Source of the DNA: Clostridiales bacterium
GTDB taxonomy: Bacteria; Bacillota; Clostridia; Lachnospirales; Lachnospiraceae
NCBI GenBank assembly: GCA_014799595.1
Contig: JAAVHR010000016.1
Span: forward strand, 8,756-51,837
DNA: 43,082 nucleotides
Direction: 5' to 3'
Position 1 is the stretch's first letter; each line of letters starts with the position of its first letter. This document shows, in pieces, positions 24,646 to 32,525 of the stretch. Position numbers and translations under genes: made by a program. The notes below the pieces were generated by a model that was not told the origin of the DNA, ran no database searches, and was given only the letters and a program-made list of their open reading frames with translations.

Positions 24646-24674
24646 TTGTTATTTAAAACTTTTATTGTTATACT
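24646..24674 (+). promoter_or_regulatory. Sigma-A promoter of the DJ-1 family gene
   Basis: TTGTTA and TATACT are separated by 17 bases. The predicted start near 24681 gives a leader of about 50 nt with AGGAAAGG before the ATG. Confidence 0.65.
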
Positions 24675-24729
24675 AAATGCATAACAAATATTTTAAAATA
24701 CTCCTATATCAGGAAAGGATGGATAAGTT

Positions 24730-25281
24730 ATGGCAAACACAATGATTTTTTTAGCCAATGGATTTGAAGAAATTGAAGGACTTATGGTGGTAGATTTACT
24801 CCGTCGGGCAAAATTGAATATCGAGATGGTTTCTACTACTGGAGATATTATGGTAACTGGTTCCCATGGCATTACAGTAAAAGCAGATGCCCTAATTGAA
24901 GATGCAGACTTCTCCAAGGCAGATGCATTTGTACTTCCAGGTGGTATGCCTGGAACCCGTAATCTCCAATCACATAGTTTACTTAATGAAGAATTAAGGA
25001 AAGCGAATGAGGCAGGCAAATTATTATGTGCAATCTGTGCTGCACCTTTGGTGCTAGGTGCCAATCATATTTTAGAAGGCAAAAACGCATGTTGTTATCC
25101 TGGATTTGAAGAAGAACTTCTAGGTGCAATTACCAATGAAAATCCTGTCACGCATGACGGTAATACCATAACCAGCCGTGGACTGGGAACTGCCATTGCC
25201 TTTGCTGCGGAAATTATTACTACACTTTGTGATAAAGAAACTGCAAATCAGGTTTTGGAATCTATTATTTATGTTAAATAA
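24730..25281 (+). CDS. DJ-1/PfpI family protein (ThiJ/YajL-like)
   Basis: The 183-residue protein is full length for the family. It has the N-terminal FLANGFEEIEG with the conserved Glu, FVLPGGMPGTRNL, and the nucleophile elbow AICAAPLVL with the reactive Cys near residue 100. The C-terminal part, TSRGLGTAIAFAAEII, carries the usual SxGxGTAxxFA motif. DJ-1 proteins of this class act as redox-sensitive chaperones or glyoxalase/deglycase-like enzymes; the exact activity cannot be read here. It is monocistronic with a clear promoter and a terminator shared with the convergent pilus operon. Confidence 0.92.
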   Translation: MANTMIFLANGFEEIEGLMVVDLLRRAKLNIEMVSTTGDIMVTGSHGITVKADALIEDADFSKADAFVLPGGMPGTRNLQSHSLLNEELRKANEAGKLLCAICAAPLVLGANHILEGKNACCYPGFEEELLGAITNENPVTHDGNTITSRGLGTAIAFAAEIITTLCDKETANQVLESIIYVK

Positions 25282-25301
25282 ATTGAACAAAAGATTTTTA
25301 A

Positions 25302-25340
25302 AAAAAGGCTGTTGCACTAAGTTATTACAACAGCCTTTTT
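25302..25340. terminator. Bidirectional terminator of DJ-1 and the pilus operon
   Basis: A perfect 13-bp stem AAAAAGGCTGTTG / CAACAGCCTTTTT has A and T runs on both sides. It serves the plus-strand DJ-1 gene and the minus-strand operon ending with pilT. Confidence 0.9.
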
Positions 25341-25363
25341 TCTATCACTCTTTAATTTCTACT

Positions 25364-25487
25364 ATATCTGTTCAGTACCTGAACAGATATGAGATTTTAG
25401 CCCATAAAAATTCGCAAAGCGAAGGGCTAAAATCTTGTAAAACTCGGATTTATCAAGCAAATCCTCGAGTATGTTCTGAACAATTAA
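25364..25487. mobile_element. 124-bp mini-element, copy E1
   Basis: The ends are ATATCTGTTCAG with a terminal palindrome on the left and CTGAACAATTAA on the right. The 8-bp flanks TTTCTACT (25356-25363) and TTTTTACT (25488-25495) match at 7 of 8. Internal stem GATTTTAGCCC/GGGCTAAAATC is strong. The reverse-oriented copy is 32395-32518. The right flank contains the pilT stop codon. Confidence 0.85.
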
Positions 25488-25490
25488 TTT

Positions 25491-26549
25491 TTACTTTCTT
25501 AAACTTCGTCTCATAGCATCCTGATTGATACAATGATACAATGCATCATTTTCATCAATTTTCCCATCTTTATATAACTTTAGAATACTGTCATCCATAG
25601 CAATCATTCCATCTTCTTTGGAGGTAGCAATTGTTGCTGGTATCTGGTGAACCTTTCCATCACGGATCAGGGTACGTACTGCATTATTAACCTTTAAAAT
25701 TTCAAATGCAGGAGCCAGTTTACCATTCACTGTAGGTATTAATTGTTGAGAAATCACCGCCTCTAAAACCATGGAAAGCTGGAAACGTATTTGTTGTTGT
25801 TGTTCTGGTGGAAAAACATCTACAATACGGTCAATCGTATTGGATGCTCCAACTGTATGTAAGGTAGACAACACCAAATGTCCTGTCTCAGCGGCAGTCA
25901 TCGCAATCTCAATGGTCTCTAAATCCCGCATTTCTCCAATCAAAATAACATCTGGTGCTTCACGAAGTGCTGCTTTTAATGCTCTGCTGTAATTGGCACT
26001 ATCTATACCAATCTCTCTTTGACTGACAATACTCTTATTATGTGCATGAAGAAACTCAATAGGATCTTCCAAAGTTAAAATATGACAATTCCGGCTTCTA
26101 TTAATTTTGTCAATAATATATGCTAATGTGGTACTTTTTCCACTTCCCGCAGAACCAGTAACTAATATCAATCCCTTTTGTTTTTTTCCAATATCCAAAA
26201 TCGTCTGTGGAATTCCCATTATCTGTACATGTGGTAATTCAAAATTTACCACTCGGAGAACAGCTCCCCAAGAACCTCTCTGTTTAAACACATTTACACG
26301 GAATCGTCCGACATGTGGAACAGATATAGAAAAATCATCATCTCCTAATTCTCTATTCTGGTTATTTCTTCCTGCAAGAACATAGAAACGGTCAATCAAT
26401 ACAGATAACTCATCTGGTAGTAATATCTGTTTCTCTTGTTTTTCAATAACCCCATTAATTTTAAAGGAAACTGGTTGCCCTACCACCAAAAAAATATCTG
26501 ATGCACTTTTCTCTACTGCCAGTTTTAACATTTCTTCCAATGATATCAT
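25491..26549 (-). CDS. pilT: Type IV pilus retraction-type ATPase, PilT-like
   Basis: The 352-residue ATPase begins MISLEEMLKLAVEKSASDIFL, the PilT N-domain pattern. It shows Walker A TGSAGSGKSTT, an Asp box (HILTLEDPIEFLH), Walker B ALREAPDVILIGEMRDLETIEIA and a His box GHLVLSTLHT. The AIRNLIRE-like retraction motif of PilT reads AVRTLIRDGK here. It should power pilus disassembly at the inner face of the membrane. ATG 26549 with GGGAGG 6 bases upstream is preferred over the track start. It is the last gene of the pilus operon, 11 bases after the PilX-like gene. No PilB-type extension ATPase is present in the window. Confidence 0.93.
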   Translation of the reverse strand: MISLEEMLKLAVEKSASDIFLVVGQPVSFKINGVIEKQEKQILLPDELSVLIDRFYVLAGRNNQNRELGDDDFSISVPHVGRFRVNVFKQRGSWGAVLRVVNFELPHVQIMGIPQTILDIGKKQKGLILVTGSAGSGKSTTLAYIIDKINRSRNCHILTLEDPIEFLHAHNKSIVSQREIGIDSANYSRALKAALREAPDVILIGEMRDLETIEIAMTAAETGHLVLSTLHTVGASNTIDRIVDVFPPEQQQQIRFQLSMVLEAVISQQLIPTVNGKLAPAFEILKVNNAVRTLIRDGKVHQIPATIATSKEDGMIAMDDSILKLYKDGKIDENDALYHCINQDAMRRSLRK

Positions 26550-26560
26550 ATCCTGCCTCC

Positions 26561-27091
26561 CTACTCTGCTGTTATTAAACCATCCCACAACTCTACATTT
26601 TGTTCAAATTCCTCTATATCCCCTGCAGCTTTTACCATACGCCATACCTCTACAGAAAGACGGCGATCTCCATATAATGCCAATTTGACTTCCAATTGTA
26701 TTCCTTCCCTTATTGGAATTGCATACTCTATTGTTCCTAGCTTATCCTCTGGCTTTCCAGTAAAAATTACAATGTCTTCCAAATTAAGCTTCACATTTTG
26801 AAGCTTTTCCAGTTTCTCTTGTCCAGAAACATTTATATTTTTAAGCTTCTCTTCTAATTCTTCTACCTTAGAACTTTCTATGACCTGTTGTATATAACAC
26901 AAGGCATACTCTGCCACTCCATCTGCCGTATAATATTCCTGCACACTTTCTCCTGTTCTTTTAGCTAATTGCAATTCGCTGTTAGATGCACGAATTGACA
27001 AAAGAGCAAAGACGGATAAAGCAAATACCAGTAAAATCAGGACAACAGATGAAGTTCCTACATTGATTATTAAACCTTTATTTTCTTTCAT
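26561..27091 (-). CDS. PilX-like minor pilin or pilus assembly protein
   Basis: The 176-residue protein has one membrane helix near 10-35 (TSSVVLILLVFALSVFALLSIRASNSEL) followed by AKRTGESVQEYYTADGVAEYAL. That pattern is seen in PilX-like proteins of Gram-positive type IV pilus clusters. The rest is soluble and presumably outside. No prepilin-peptidase site of the G-FTLIE kind is visible. It lies between a PilV-like gene and pilT. Position and topology support a minor pilin; the exact name is uncertain. Confidence 0.7.
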   Translation of the reverse strand: MKENKGLIINVGTSSVVLILLVFALSVFALLSIRASNSELQLAKRTGESVQEYYTADGVAEYALCYIQQVIESSKVEELEEKLKNINVSGQEKLEKLQNVKLNLEDIVIFTGKPEDKLGTIEYAIPIREGIQLEVKLALYGDRRLSVEVWRMVKAAGDIEEFEQNVELWDGLITAE

Positions 27092-27115
27092 AAAACTTTG
27101 CTCCCTCCTGATATC

Positions 27116-27664
27116 CTATTCTGATTTTGTATCCTGCAAATGGGAAAAACTCATATGATATAATTCCTCACTATCCTTTTCCCCCATGACGGACACATAT
27201 CCCTTTAAACGATATATGTACACTTCATAATTTGCCATAACACTACCTTGTACCTGCTCTTCATAAGGAATAACAATGACACTGTAAGTATCTTCCTCTT
27301 TTACGGTTTCCCAGTTCTCGTCAAAATGCCCAGTATATACAGCAATGCCATCCTTCATATCTTCCGATTCATCAATTTTACTAATTTCATAACTACCATT
27401 TTTCTGCTGTGTAATCCGTCCAACAGTCTTTTCTAACCCAAGATCACCTGCTGCCTCTTCAAAAACTTCATAAGATTTCACCGTTTCAGCAATGGTCTCT
27501 GCCAAAACTACCGCTTTACTCTTGTCCTTCGCCCTATTTTGCAGGGTATTCGCAGATAAAAACAATTCCAATATAAATACACTTGCAACTGCAAAAATTC
27601 CAATAGTAATAATGATTTCTAACATAGGCATCTTTGCAGAACGTGATTCTAATCCCTTCGCCAT
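27116..27664 (-). CDS. Pseudopilin-like protein, PilV-like
   Basis: The 182-residue protein begins with a short basic leader MAKGLESRSAK, then MPMLEIIITIGIFAVASVFILELF. This is a pilin-type hydrophobic helix with the Glu at position 5 if the cleavage is just before MPMLE. A soluble C-terminal domain follows. It would be a minor pilin processed by a prepilin peptidase encoded elsewhere. The start overlaps the ribosome binding region of the preceding gene's stop (4 bases apart). Assignment as PilV-like rests on the helix and on gene order. Confidence 0.75.
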   Translation of the reverse strand: MAKGLESRSAKMPMLEIIITIGIFAVASVFILELFLSANTLQNRAKDKSKAVVLAETIAETVKSYEVFEEAAGDLGLEKTVGRITQQKNGSYEISKIDESEDMKDGIAVYTGHFDENWETVKEEDTYSVIVIPYEEQVQGSVMANYEVYIYRLKGYVSVMGEKDSEELYHMSFSHLQDTKSE

Positions 27665-27667
27665 AAT

Positions 27668-28177
27668 CTACTCCAATCCTTGTTCTTCTAAACTTCTTTG
27701 TGTACTACGTAACGACAACACAAGGTTCTCCTCTTCTTCTCCGTTACCTGCCACAAATTGCAAACGGTTATCTTCTATACTATTGACCTGAAACTTGGTA
27801 AGATCGGTTACTTCCAGCCCATCTGCCAGTTTATATTCCATACCTTCCTCCTGAAACAATTCCCGAAGTTTCCCTTTATAGCAATAAATCATGGTCCGAT
27901 AAGTTCCACTTTGTAATTCTTCCCGCAAAACCAGAATTGGCACACCTTCTTCTTCCGTAATAGAAATACTATCCGATCTATCGCACTGTCTTACCTTCGT
28001 TGCCACATAAGAAAGGGATGCACGAAGGGAGAAATTCTCTGCATTATTCTCTACAATGTTTTTATATACATGAACACCTACATTTACCAAGACCAGCGAA
28101 CCTATAACAAAACTACACAAAATCGCTAAAATTCCAGCATAGTTGGCAATCCATGTACCTGGCTGTTTCTTCTCCAA
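27668..28177 (-). CDS. DUF4860-like pilus-operon protein
   Basis: The 169-residue protein uses a TTG start with GGAGGG 6 bases upstream. It has an N-terminal helix (AGILAILCSFVIGSLVLVNVGVHVYKNI) and then a soluble beta-rich domain starting NFSLRASLSYVATKVRQCD. It fits my recollection of DUF4860, an uncharacterised family found in Lachnospiraceae pilus clusters; the assignment is not verified. The order within the operon suggests a minor pilin of the PilW type. Confidence 0.65.
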   Translation of the reverse strand: MEKKQPGTWIANYAGILAILCSFVIGSLVLVNVGVHVYKNIVENNAENFSLRASLSYVATKVRQCDRSDSISITEEEGVPILVLREELQSGTYRTMIYCYKGKLRELFQEEGMEYKLADGLEVTDLTKFQVNSIEDNRLQFVAGNGEEEENLVLSLRSTQRSLEEQGLE

Positions 28178-28191
28178 TCTAATCCCTCCTC

Positions 28192-28518
28192 TTATTCTCT
28201 TTCAAACACATCTATATTCGGCATAACATTGGATGCAAATACTTCATAATCTATAAAATATTTGTCATGATTATATTCTAAACCATAATTCTTTTCTAAA
28301 TATTCTACATTGCTAGGATATTCTCCTTCAATGGTATAACATTGTACAACTGCTTTTCTGGCAGATTGCCGAAGCAAGTCTATGTTCTGCATATTACTTA
28401 TATAATCAAAGTAAAATCCTCCTGCCAGAAGAGCACCAACAACCACCAAGAATGTAATACCTGGAAATAAGAATTCTTGTTTCCACCCAGAATAATCTTT
28501 CATTTTTAAACTTTTCAA
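28192..28518 (-). CDS. Small pseudopilin-like protein
   Basis: The 108-residue protein has one N-terminal membrane helix (FPGITFLVVVGALLAGGFYF) then RQSARKAVVQCYTIEGEYPSNVEYLEKNYGLEYNHDKYFIDYEVF. This is the classical short pseudopilin layout, where YPSNVEYLEKNYGL recalls the YP..L..L..YG of GspG/PilE-like proteins. The start is TTG 28518: GGAGG lies 4 bases ahead of it, while the next ATG is too far from the site. A Glu5-type cleavage site is not obvious. Confidence 0.72.
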   Translation of the reverse strand: MKSLKMKDYSGWKQEFLFPGITFLVVVGALLAGGFYFDYISNMQNIDLLRQSARKAVVQCYTIEGEYPSNVEYLEKNYGLEYNHDKYFIDYEVFASNVMPNIDVFERE

Positions 28519-28530
28519 GGTTCCTCCCCC

Positions 28531-29577
28531 CTAACCAATTGCCGTAATAATACTAATTAATGGAAGCATAATAGATATCAATATAGCACCCACAATTAAG
28601 GATAAGGATAATACTAAAGTAGTCTCTAATTTTGTACACATACTTCCAAGCTGGCTGGTAATTTTTTCATCATATTGTTTACTAATATCTTTAAGAACAT
28701 CTTCTGTCAGCCCTGATTTCTCTGCTACCCCAATCATCCTGCCTTGCATTCCTGTTACTAACTTACTTTCTTTTAATGCTTCTGCCAATGATTTTCTATC
28801 CTTCACTGCTTTATAACATTGCTCTACCTGTTTTTGTATCTTTGGATCTTCTACCACATCTTTTGCCATATTCAAAGATTCTTCTGAATCCATTCCACTT
28901 GATATCATCACAGACATCGAAGATACAAACTTGCCAATTGCCATAAGACGAGCTGTCTTTTTAGTAACAAAGAAACTGCCACTCCATTTTTTTAAGATTC
29001 TTTGTCCACCTTCTGTACGATACCAAATCAATAAACCTATTGCCACTGCTAAAATCACTAATGCCACAATAGCAACTACTTCTCCTGTTGTCATACCAAC
29101 TCTCATAACCCGGCTGCTGGAACTTGCCACATCTACATTTAAATTACGGAATACATTCTGAAACATAGGTAGAATTTTTAATACAAGTACCAATAAAATA
29201 ACAGCGATCATTGCAAACATTATCATTGGATAAGCAATTACATTGCGGATACTTTCCTTCAGACTTGCCTCTCTGTCATAGTATGCAACCATGGCATCTA
29301 GCACTTCTTCTAATTTTCCGCTTTTTTCTCCAATATGTACCATACTAAGTAAATATCTAGGAAATGCTCCTGTTGCTTTCATTGCATGATAAAAAGTCTC
29401 ATTATCCTTTAGGCATTCATCCATCTTTTCTAATACTTCTTTTGTCTTCTTATCTTCCACTTCCTCCAGAAGCATGTATACCCCTTCATTAAGAGAAATA
29501 CCGCTCTTTAAGACCATTCCAATTTGTTTACAAAATCCCTCTAGTTCTTCTGTAGTAAATTTTCTTTGCTTCTTCAT
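28531..29577 (-). CDS. pilC: Type IV pilus / type II secretion inner membrane protein, PilC/GspF-like
   Basis: The 348-residue protein has two T2SSF domains. The first (about 8-130) has FCKQIGMVLKSGISLNEGVYMLLEE and FPRYLLSMVHIGEKSGKLEEVLDAM. The second (about 210-330) has FVSSMSVMISSGMDSEESLNMA and MIGVAEKSGLTEDVLKDISKQYDEK. Three membrane helices are seen near 120-140, 168-188 and 318-345. It is shorter than typical PilC (about 400). It is the platform protein for pilus assembly and the first gene of the operon here, with GAGGAGG before the ATG. Confidence 0.9.
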   Translation of the reverse strand: MKKQRKFTTEELEGFCKQIGMVLKSGISLNEGVYMLLEEVEDKKTKEVLEKMDECLKDNETFYHAMKATGAFPRYLLSMVHIGEKSGKLEEVLDAMVAYYDREASLKESIRNVIAYPMIMFAMIAVILLVLVLKILPMFQNVFRNLNVDVASSSSRVMRVGMTTGEVVAIVALVILAVAIGLLIWYRTEGGQRILKKWSGSFFVTKKTARLMAIGKFVSSMSVMISSGMDSEESLNMAKDVVEDPKIQKQVEQCYKAVKDRKSLAEALKESKLVTGMQGRMIGVAEKSGLTEDVLKDISKQYDEKITSQLGSMCTKLETTLVLSLSLIVGAILISIMLPLISIITAIG

Positions 29578-29634
29578 AATACGCCTCCTCTTACTTAATC
29601 CTCAATTATTCACAACTTATATTGCCATTCTTTT

Positions 29635-29681
29635 GTTACTATTTACTGCCATGTAAAAGGTATATGATCATAAATAGTAAC
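29635..29681. repeat. 47-bp inverted repeat GTTACTATTTA...TAAATAGTAAC
   Basis: Perfect 11-bp ends point inward around an AT-rich centre, upstream of pilC. Flanks ATTCTTTT and GTTCCTTT match at 6 of 8, which may be a decayed duplication. It is probably a variant of the GTAAC family. Confidence 0.55.
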
Positions 29682-29765
29682 GTTCCTTTATACAGTATAT
29701 CATATTTTCTTGTAAAATTACTATCCTTTTCTACAAATTTTTATGGAATAAATATAAGAAAGGAT

Positions 29766-29910
29766 GTTACTGTTCACTCACAAGCTTGACACTTGCTGTC
29801 AAGCTATGTGCCAAGAACATGGAACAGCCAAGAATCCAGCCTTTCGCTGAAGGCGAACTTTTAATAGGCTGGATTCCGTTACAGTTTGCACCGTAGGTGT
29901 GAACTGTAAC
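29766..29910. mobile_element. 145-bp GTTAC-ended element, copy D2
   Basis: The ends GTTACTGTTCAC and GTGAACTGTAAC are 12-bp inverted repeats with one mismatch. The left 56 bases match the 66-bp element at 19985-20050 in reverse orientation. The right part adds a stem AATCCAGCC/GGCTGGATT. A further 40 bases to GTTAC 29950 may be another remnant. It lies behind the feoB stop. Confidence 0.75.
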
Positions 29911-29956
29911 TATTCTGGCACTTTATGAATGAACCCCGCTGGTCTGTTACACAGGA

Positions 29957-32302
29957 CTACAGAAATGTCAAACACTTAACAATCAAAGCACAAAACCATG
30001 CAACTGCACACTGTCCAATCACCACACCTACTGCCCATTTTTTCCCAAGTTCCCGTTTTACAGATGCTACTGCTGCAATACATGGTGTGTAAAGCAGACA
30101 AAAAATTAACAATGGCATAACCGCATTAACAGATAAACCTGCTAGTAAAACCTCTGTAGACCCAAACAGTATAGTCAGAGTAGATACAACACTTTCCTTT
30201 GCCATAAATCCTGTAATCAATGCCGTAGAAATTCTCCAATCTGCAAACCCCAGTGGTTCAAAAACAGGTGATATAACCCCTGCAACTACTGCTAAAATAC
30301 TATCTTTTGAATCTGTAACCATTCGAAAATGCAAGTCAAAATTCTGTAAAAACCAGATTACAATGGTAGCTAAAAATATAACAGTAAAAGCACGTTGCAG
30401 GAAGTCTTTTGCCTTTTCCCATAAAAGTTGTGCTACATTTTTTATTCCTGGCATACGGTAACTGGGAAGTTCCATAACAAATGGCACTGCTTCACCTTTA
30501 AAAATAGTATTTTTAAAAATCATAGCAACCAAAACCCCTACCACAATTCCTATAAAGTATAACCCAACCATAACTAAACCACTATATTTTGGAAAGAATA
30601 CTGCTGTAAAAAATGCATAAATAGGCAGCTTAGCTGAACAACTCATAAATGGAGTAAGTAGAATTGTCATCTTACGGTCACGTTCCGATGGAAGAGTCCG
30701 GCTTGCCATGACTCCGGGAACCGTACATCCAAAACCAATTAGCATTGGTACAATGCTTCTTCCGGACAGACCAATTTTTCTTAACATTTTATCCATAACA
30801 AAAGCCACTCGTGCCATATATCCGGTATCTTCCAGCAAAGACAAAAAGAAAAATAATGTTACAATAATTGGCAAAAAACTCAGAACACTTCCCACTCCAG
30901 TAAAGACACCATCTATAATAAGAGAATGGACAGATTTATCAATTCCCCAAACCGTAAATGTCGTATCCACTGCTTTGGTCAGCCATTCAATTCCATTTTC
31001 GATAATTTCCTGCATCCATGCTCCAACCACATGAAAAGTCAGCCAGAATACCAATGCCATAATACAAACAAAAGCTGGAATCGCTGTATATTTTCCTGTT
31101 AAAATCTGGTCTATTTTCCTACTTCTGGCATGTTCTCTACTCTCATGAGGTTTTACTACTGTTTCTTTTACTAGTTTATGTATAAAGGTATAACGCATAT
31201 CTGCAATAGCTGCTGCTCTGTCCAGTCCACGTTCCAATTCCATTTGTTTAATAATATTCTCTATCATAGTTAATTCATTTTCAGAAAGATGCAAAGCATT
31301 TTGAATATGCTCATCTCCTTCCACAAGTTTGGTTGCGGCAAAACGTATGGGTATATCTGCAGTTTCTGCATGTTGCTGGATCAAATGCATAATGCTATGC
31401 AAACAACGATGCACTGCACCACTATGATCTTTTTCTCCACAAAAATCCATTCTTCCTGGTTTTTCCTGATACTTTGCCACATGCACTGCATGCTGGATCA
31501 ATTCATCTACACCCTCATTTTTTGCAGCAGAAATTGGTACAACTGGTATCCCTAACATTGCTTCCATCTCATTAATATGAATGGAACCTCCATTTCCCCT
31601 GACTTCATCCATCATATTCAAAGCCAGTACCATAGGAACTCCCAGTTCCATAAGCTGCATGGTAAGATATAGATTACGTTCAATATTTGTTGCATCTACA
31701 ATATTAATAATTCCAGTAGGCTTCTCTTTAATTATAAATTGACGTGTCACAATTTCCTCACTGCTGTATGGTGACATAGAATATATTCCTGGCAAATCAG
31801 TAATTTCTGTATTCTTATATCCCTTCATATCACCACTTTTTCTGTCCACCGTCACCCCTGGAAAATTCCCTACATGTTGTTTCGATCCTGTCAACTGGTT
31901 AAACAATGTGGTTTTCCCACAATTCTGGTTTCCGGCAAGGGCAAATGTCAAAGTTTTCCCTTCTTCTATTGGATGTTCTCCTGCTTTTACATGATATCTT
32001 CCGCCCTCTCCTAAACCTGGATGTTCTGTCTTTCTTGGCTGTCTTATCAACATATCCTTTGATTCTTTTTCCATATTTTTAACAGGGCTGATCTCTATTT
32101 TTTCTGCATCACTTAGACGTAAAGTTAACTCGTACCCATGAATACGCAATTCCATAGGGTCTCCCATTGGAGCATATTTTATCAAGGTTACTTCTGCTCC
32201 GGGAATTAATCCCATATCTAAAAAGTGTTGCCTCAGAGCACCTTCTCCGCCTACATTAGTAAGTTTCGCAGACTGCCCTATTTCTAAGTCTTTTAATGTC
32301 AT
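29957..32302 (-). CDS. feoB: FeoA-FeoB fusion, ferrous iron transporter
   Basis: The 781-residue protein starts with a complete FeoA-type SH3 domain (1-75, LEIGQSAKLTNVGGEGALRQHFLDMGLIPGAEVTLI). FeoB follows: G-protein domain with G1 GNQNCGKTTLFN near 123-134 (Gln replaces the usual Pro), G3 DLPGIYSMSPYSSEE, G4 NMMD and G5 SAAKNEG. The helical regulator and the membrane part with two Gate regions include SFLPIIVTLFFFLSLLEDTGYMARVAFVMD and GCTVPGVMASRTLPSERDRKMT. It takes up Fe2+ across the cytoplasmic membrane under anaerobic conditions. The RBS GGAGGG is 11 bases before ATG. It is downstream of glgP with a hairpin between. Confidence 0.96.
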   Translation of the reverse strand: MTLKDLEIGQSAKLTNVGGEGALRQHFLDMGLIPGAEVTLIKYAPMGDPMELRIHGYELTLRLSDAEKIEISPVKNMEKESKDMLIRQPRKTEHPGLGEGGRYHVKAGEHPIEEGKTLTFALAGNQNCGKTTLFNQLTGSKQHVGNFPGVTVDRKSGDMKGYKNTEITDLPGIYSMSPYSSEEIVTRQFIIKEKPTGIINIVDATNIERNLYLTMQLMELGVPMVLALNMMDEVRGNGGSIHINEMEAMLGIPVVPISAAKNEGVDELIQHAVHVAKYQEKPGRMDFCGEKDHSGAVHRCLHSIMHLIQQHAETADIPIRFAATKLVEGDEHIQNALHLSENELTMIENIIKQMELERGLDRAAAIADMRYTFIHKLVKETVVKPHESREHARSRKIDQILTGKYTAIPAFVCIMALVFWLTFHVVGAWMQEIIENGIEWLTKAVDTTFTVWGIDKSVHSLIIDGVFTGVGSVLSFLPIIVTLFFFLSLLEDTGYMARVAFVMDKMLRKIGLSGRSIVPMLIGFGCTVPGVMASRTLPSERDRKMTILLTPFMSCSAKLPIYAFFTAVFFPKYSGLVMVGLYFIGIVVGVLVAMIFKNTIFKGEAVPFVMELPSYRMPGIKNVAQLLWEKAKDFLQRAFTVIFLATIVIWFLQNFDLHFRMVTDSKDSILAVVAGVISPVFEPLGFADWRISTALITGFMAKESVVSTLTILFGSTEVLLAGLSVNAVMPLLIFCLLYTPCIAAVASVKRELGKKWAVGVVIGQCAVAWFCALIVKCLTFL

Positions 32303-32332
32303 TGCCAGAATCCCTCCATAATGGAAGAAAGC

Positions 32333-32358
32333 GAGCCTATCACAAATGTGACAGGCTC
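32333..32358 (-). terminator. Hairpin between glgP and feoB
   Basis: Arms GAGCCTATCACA and TGTGACAGGCTC form a 12-bp stem with one mismatch. The T content after it on the minus strand is modest (GCTTTCTTCC), so it may be a weak glgP terminator or a leader structure just before the feoB ribosome binding site. Confidence 0.5.
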
Positions 32359-32394
32359 ATTTTCTACTCTTATAAAAACTATAGAAACTAAGAT

Positions 32395-32518
32395 GTAACT
32401 GTTCAGAACATACTCGAGGATTTGCTTGACAAATCCGAGTTTTACAAGATTTTAGCCCTTCGCTTTGCGAATTTATATGGGCTAAAATCTCATATCTGTT
32501 CAGGTACTGAACAGATAC
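32395..32518. mobile_element. 124-bp GTAAC-ended mini-element, copy E2
   Basis: It starts GTAACTGTTCAGAACATAC and ends with a palindrome closing CTGAACAGATAC. Perfect 8-bp duplications ACTAAGAT flank it (32387-32394 and 32519-32526). It is the reverse counterpart of 25364-25487. The right duplication touches the glgP stop codon (TAA at 32528-32526). Confidence 0.92.
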
Positions 32519-32525
32519 ACTAAGA

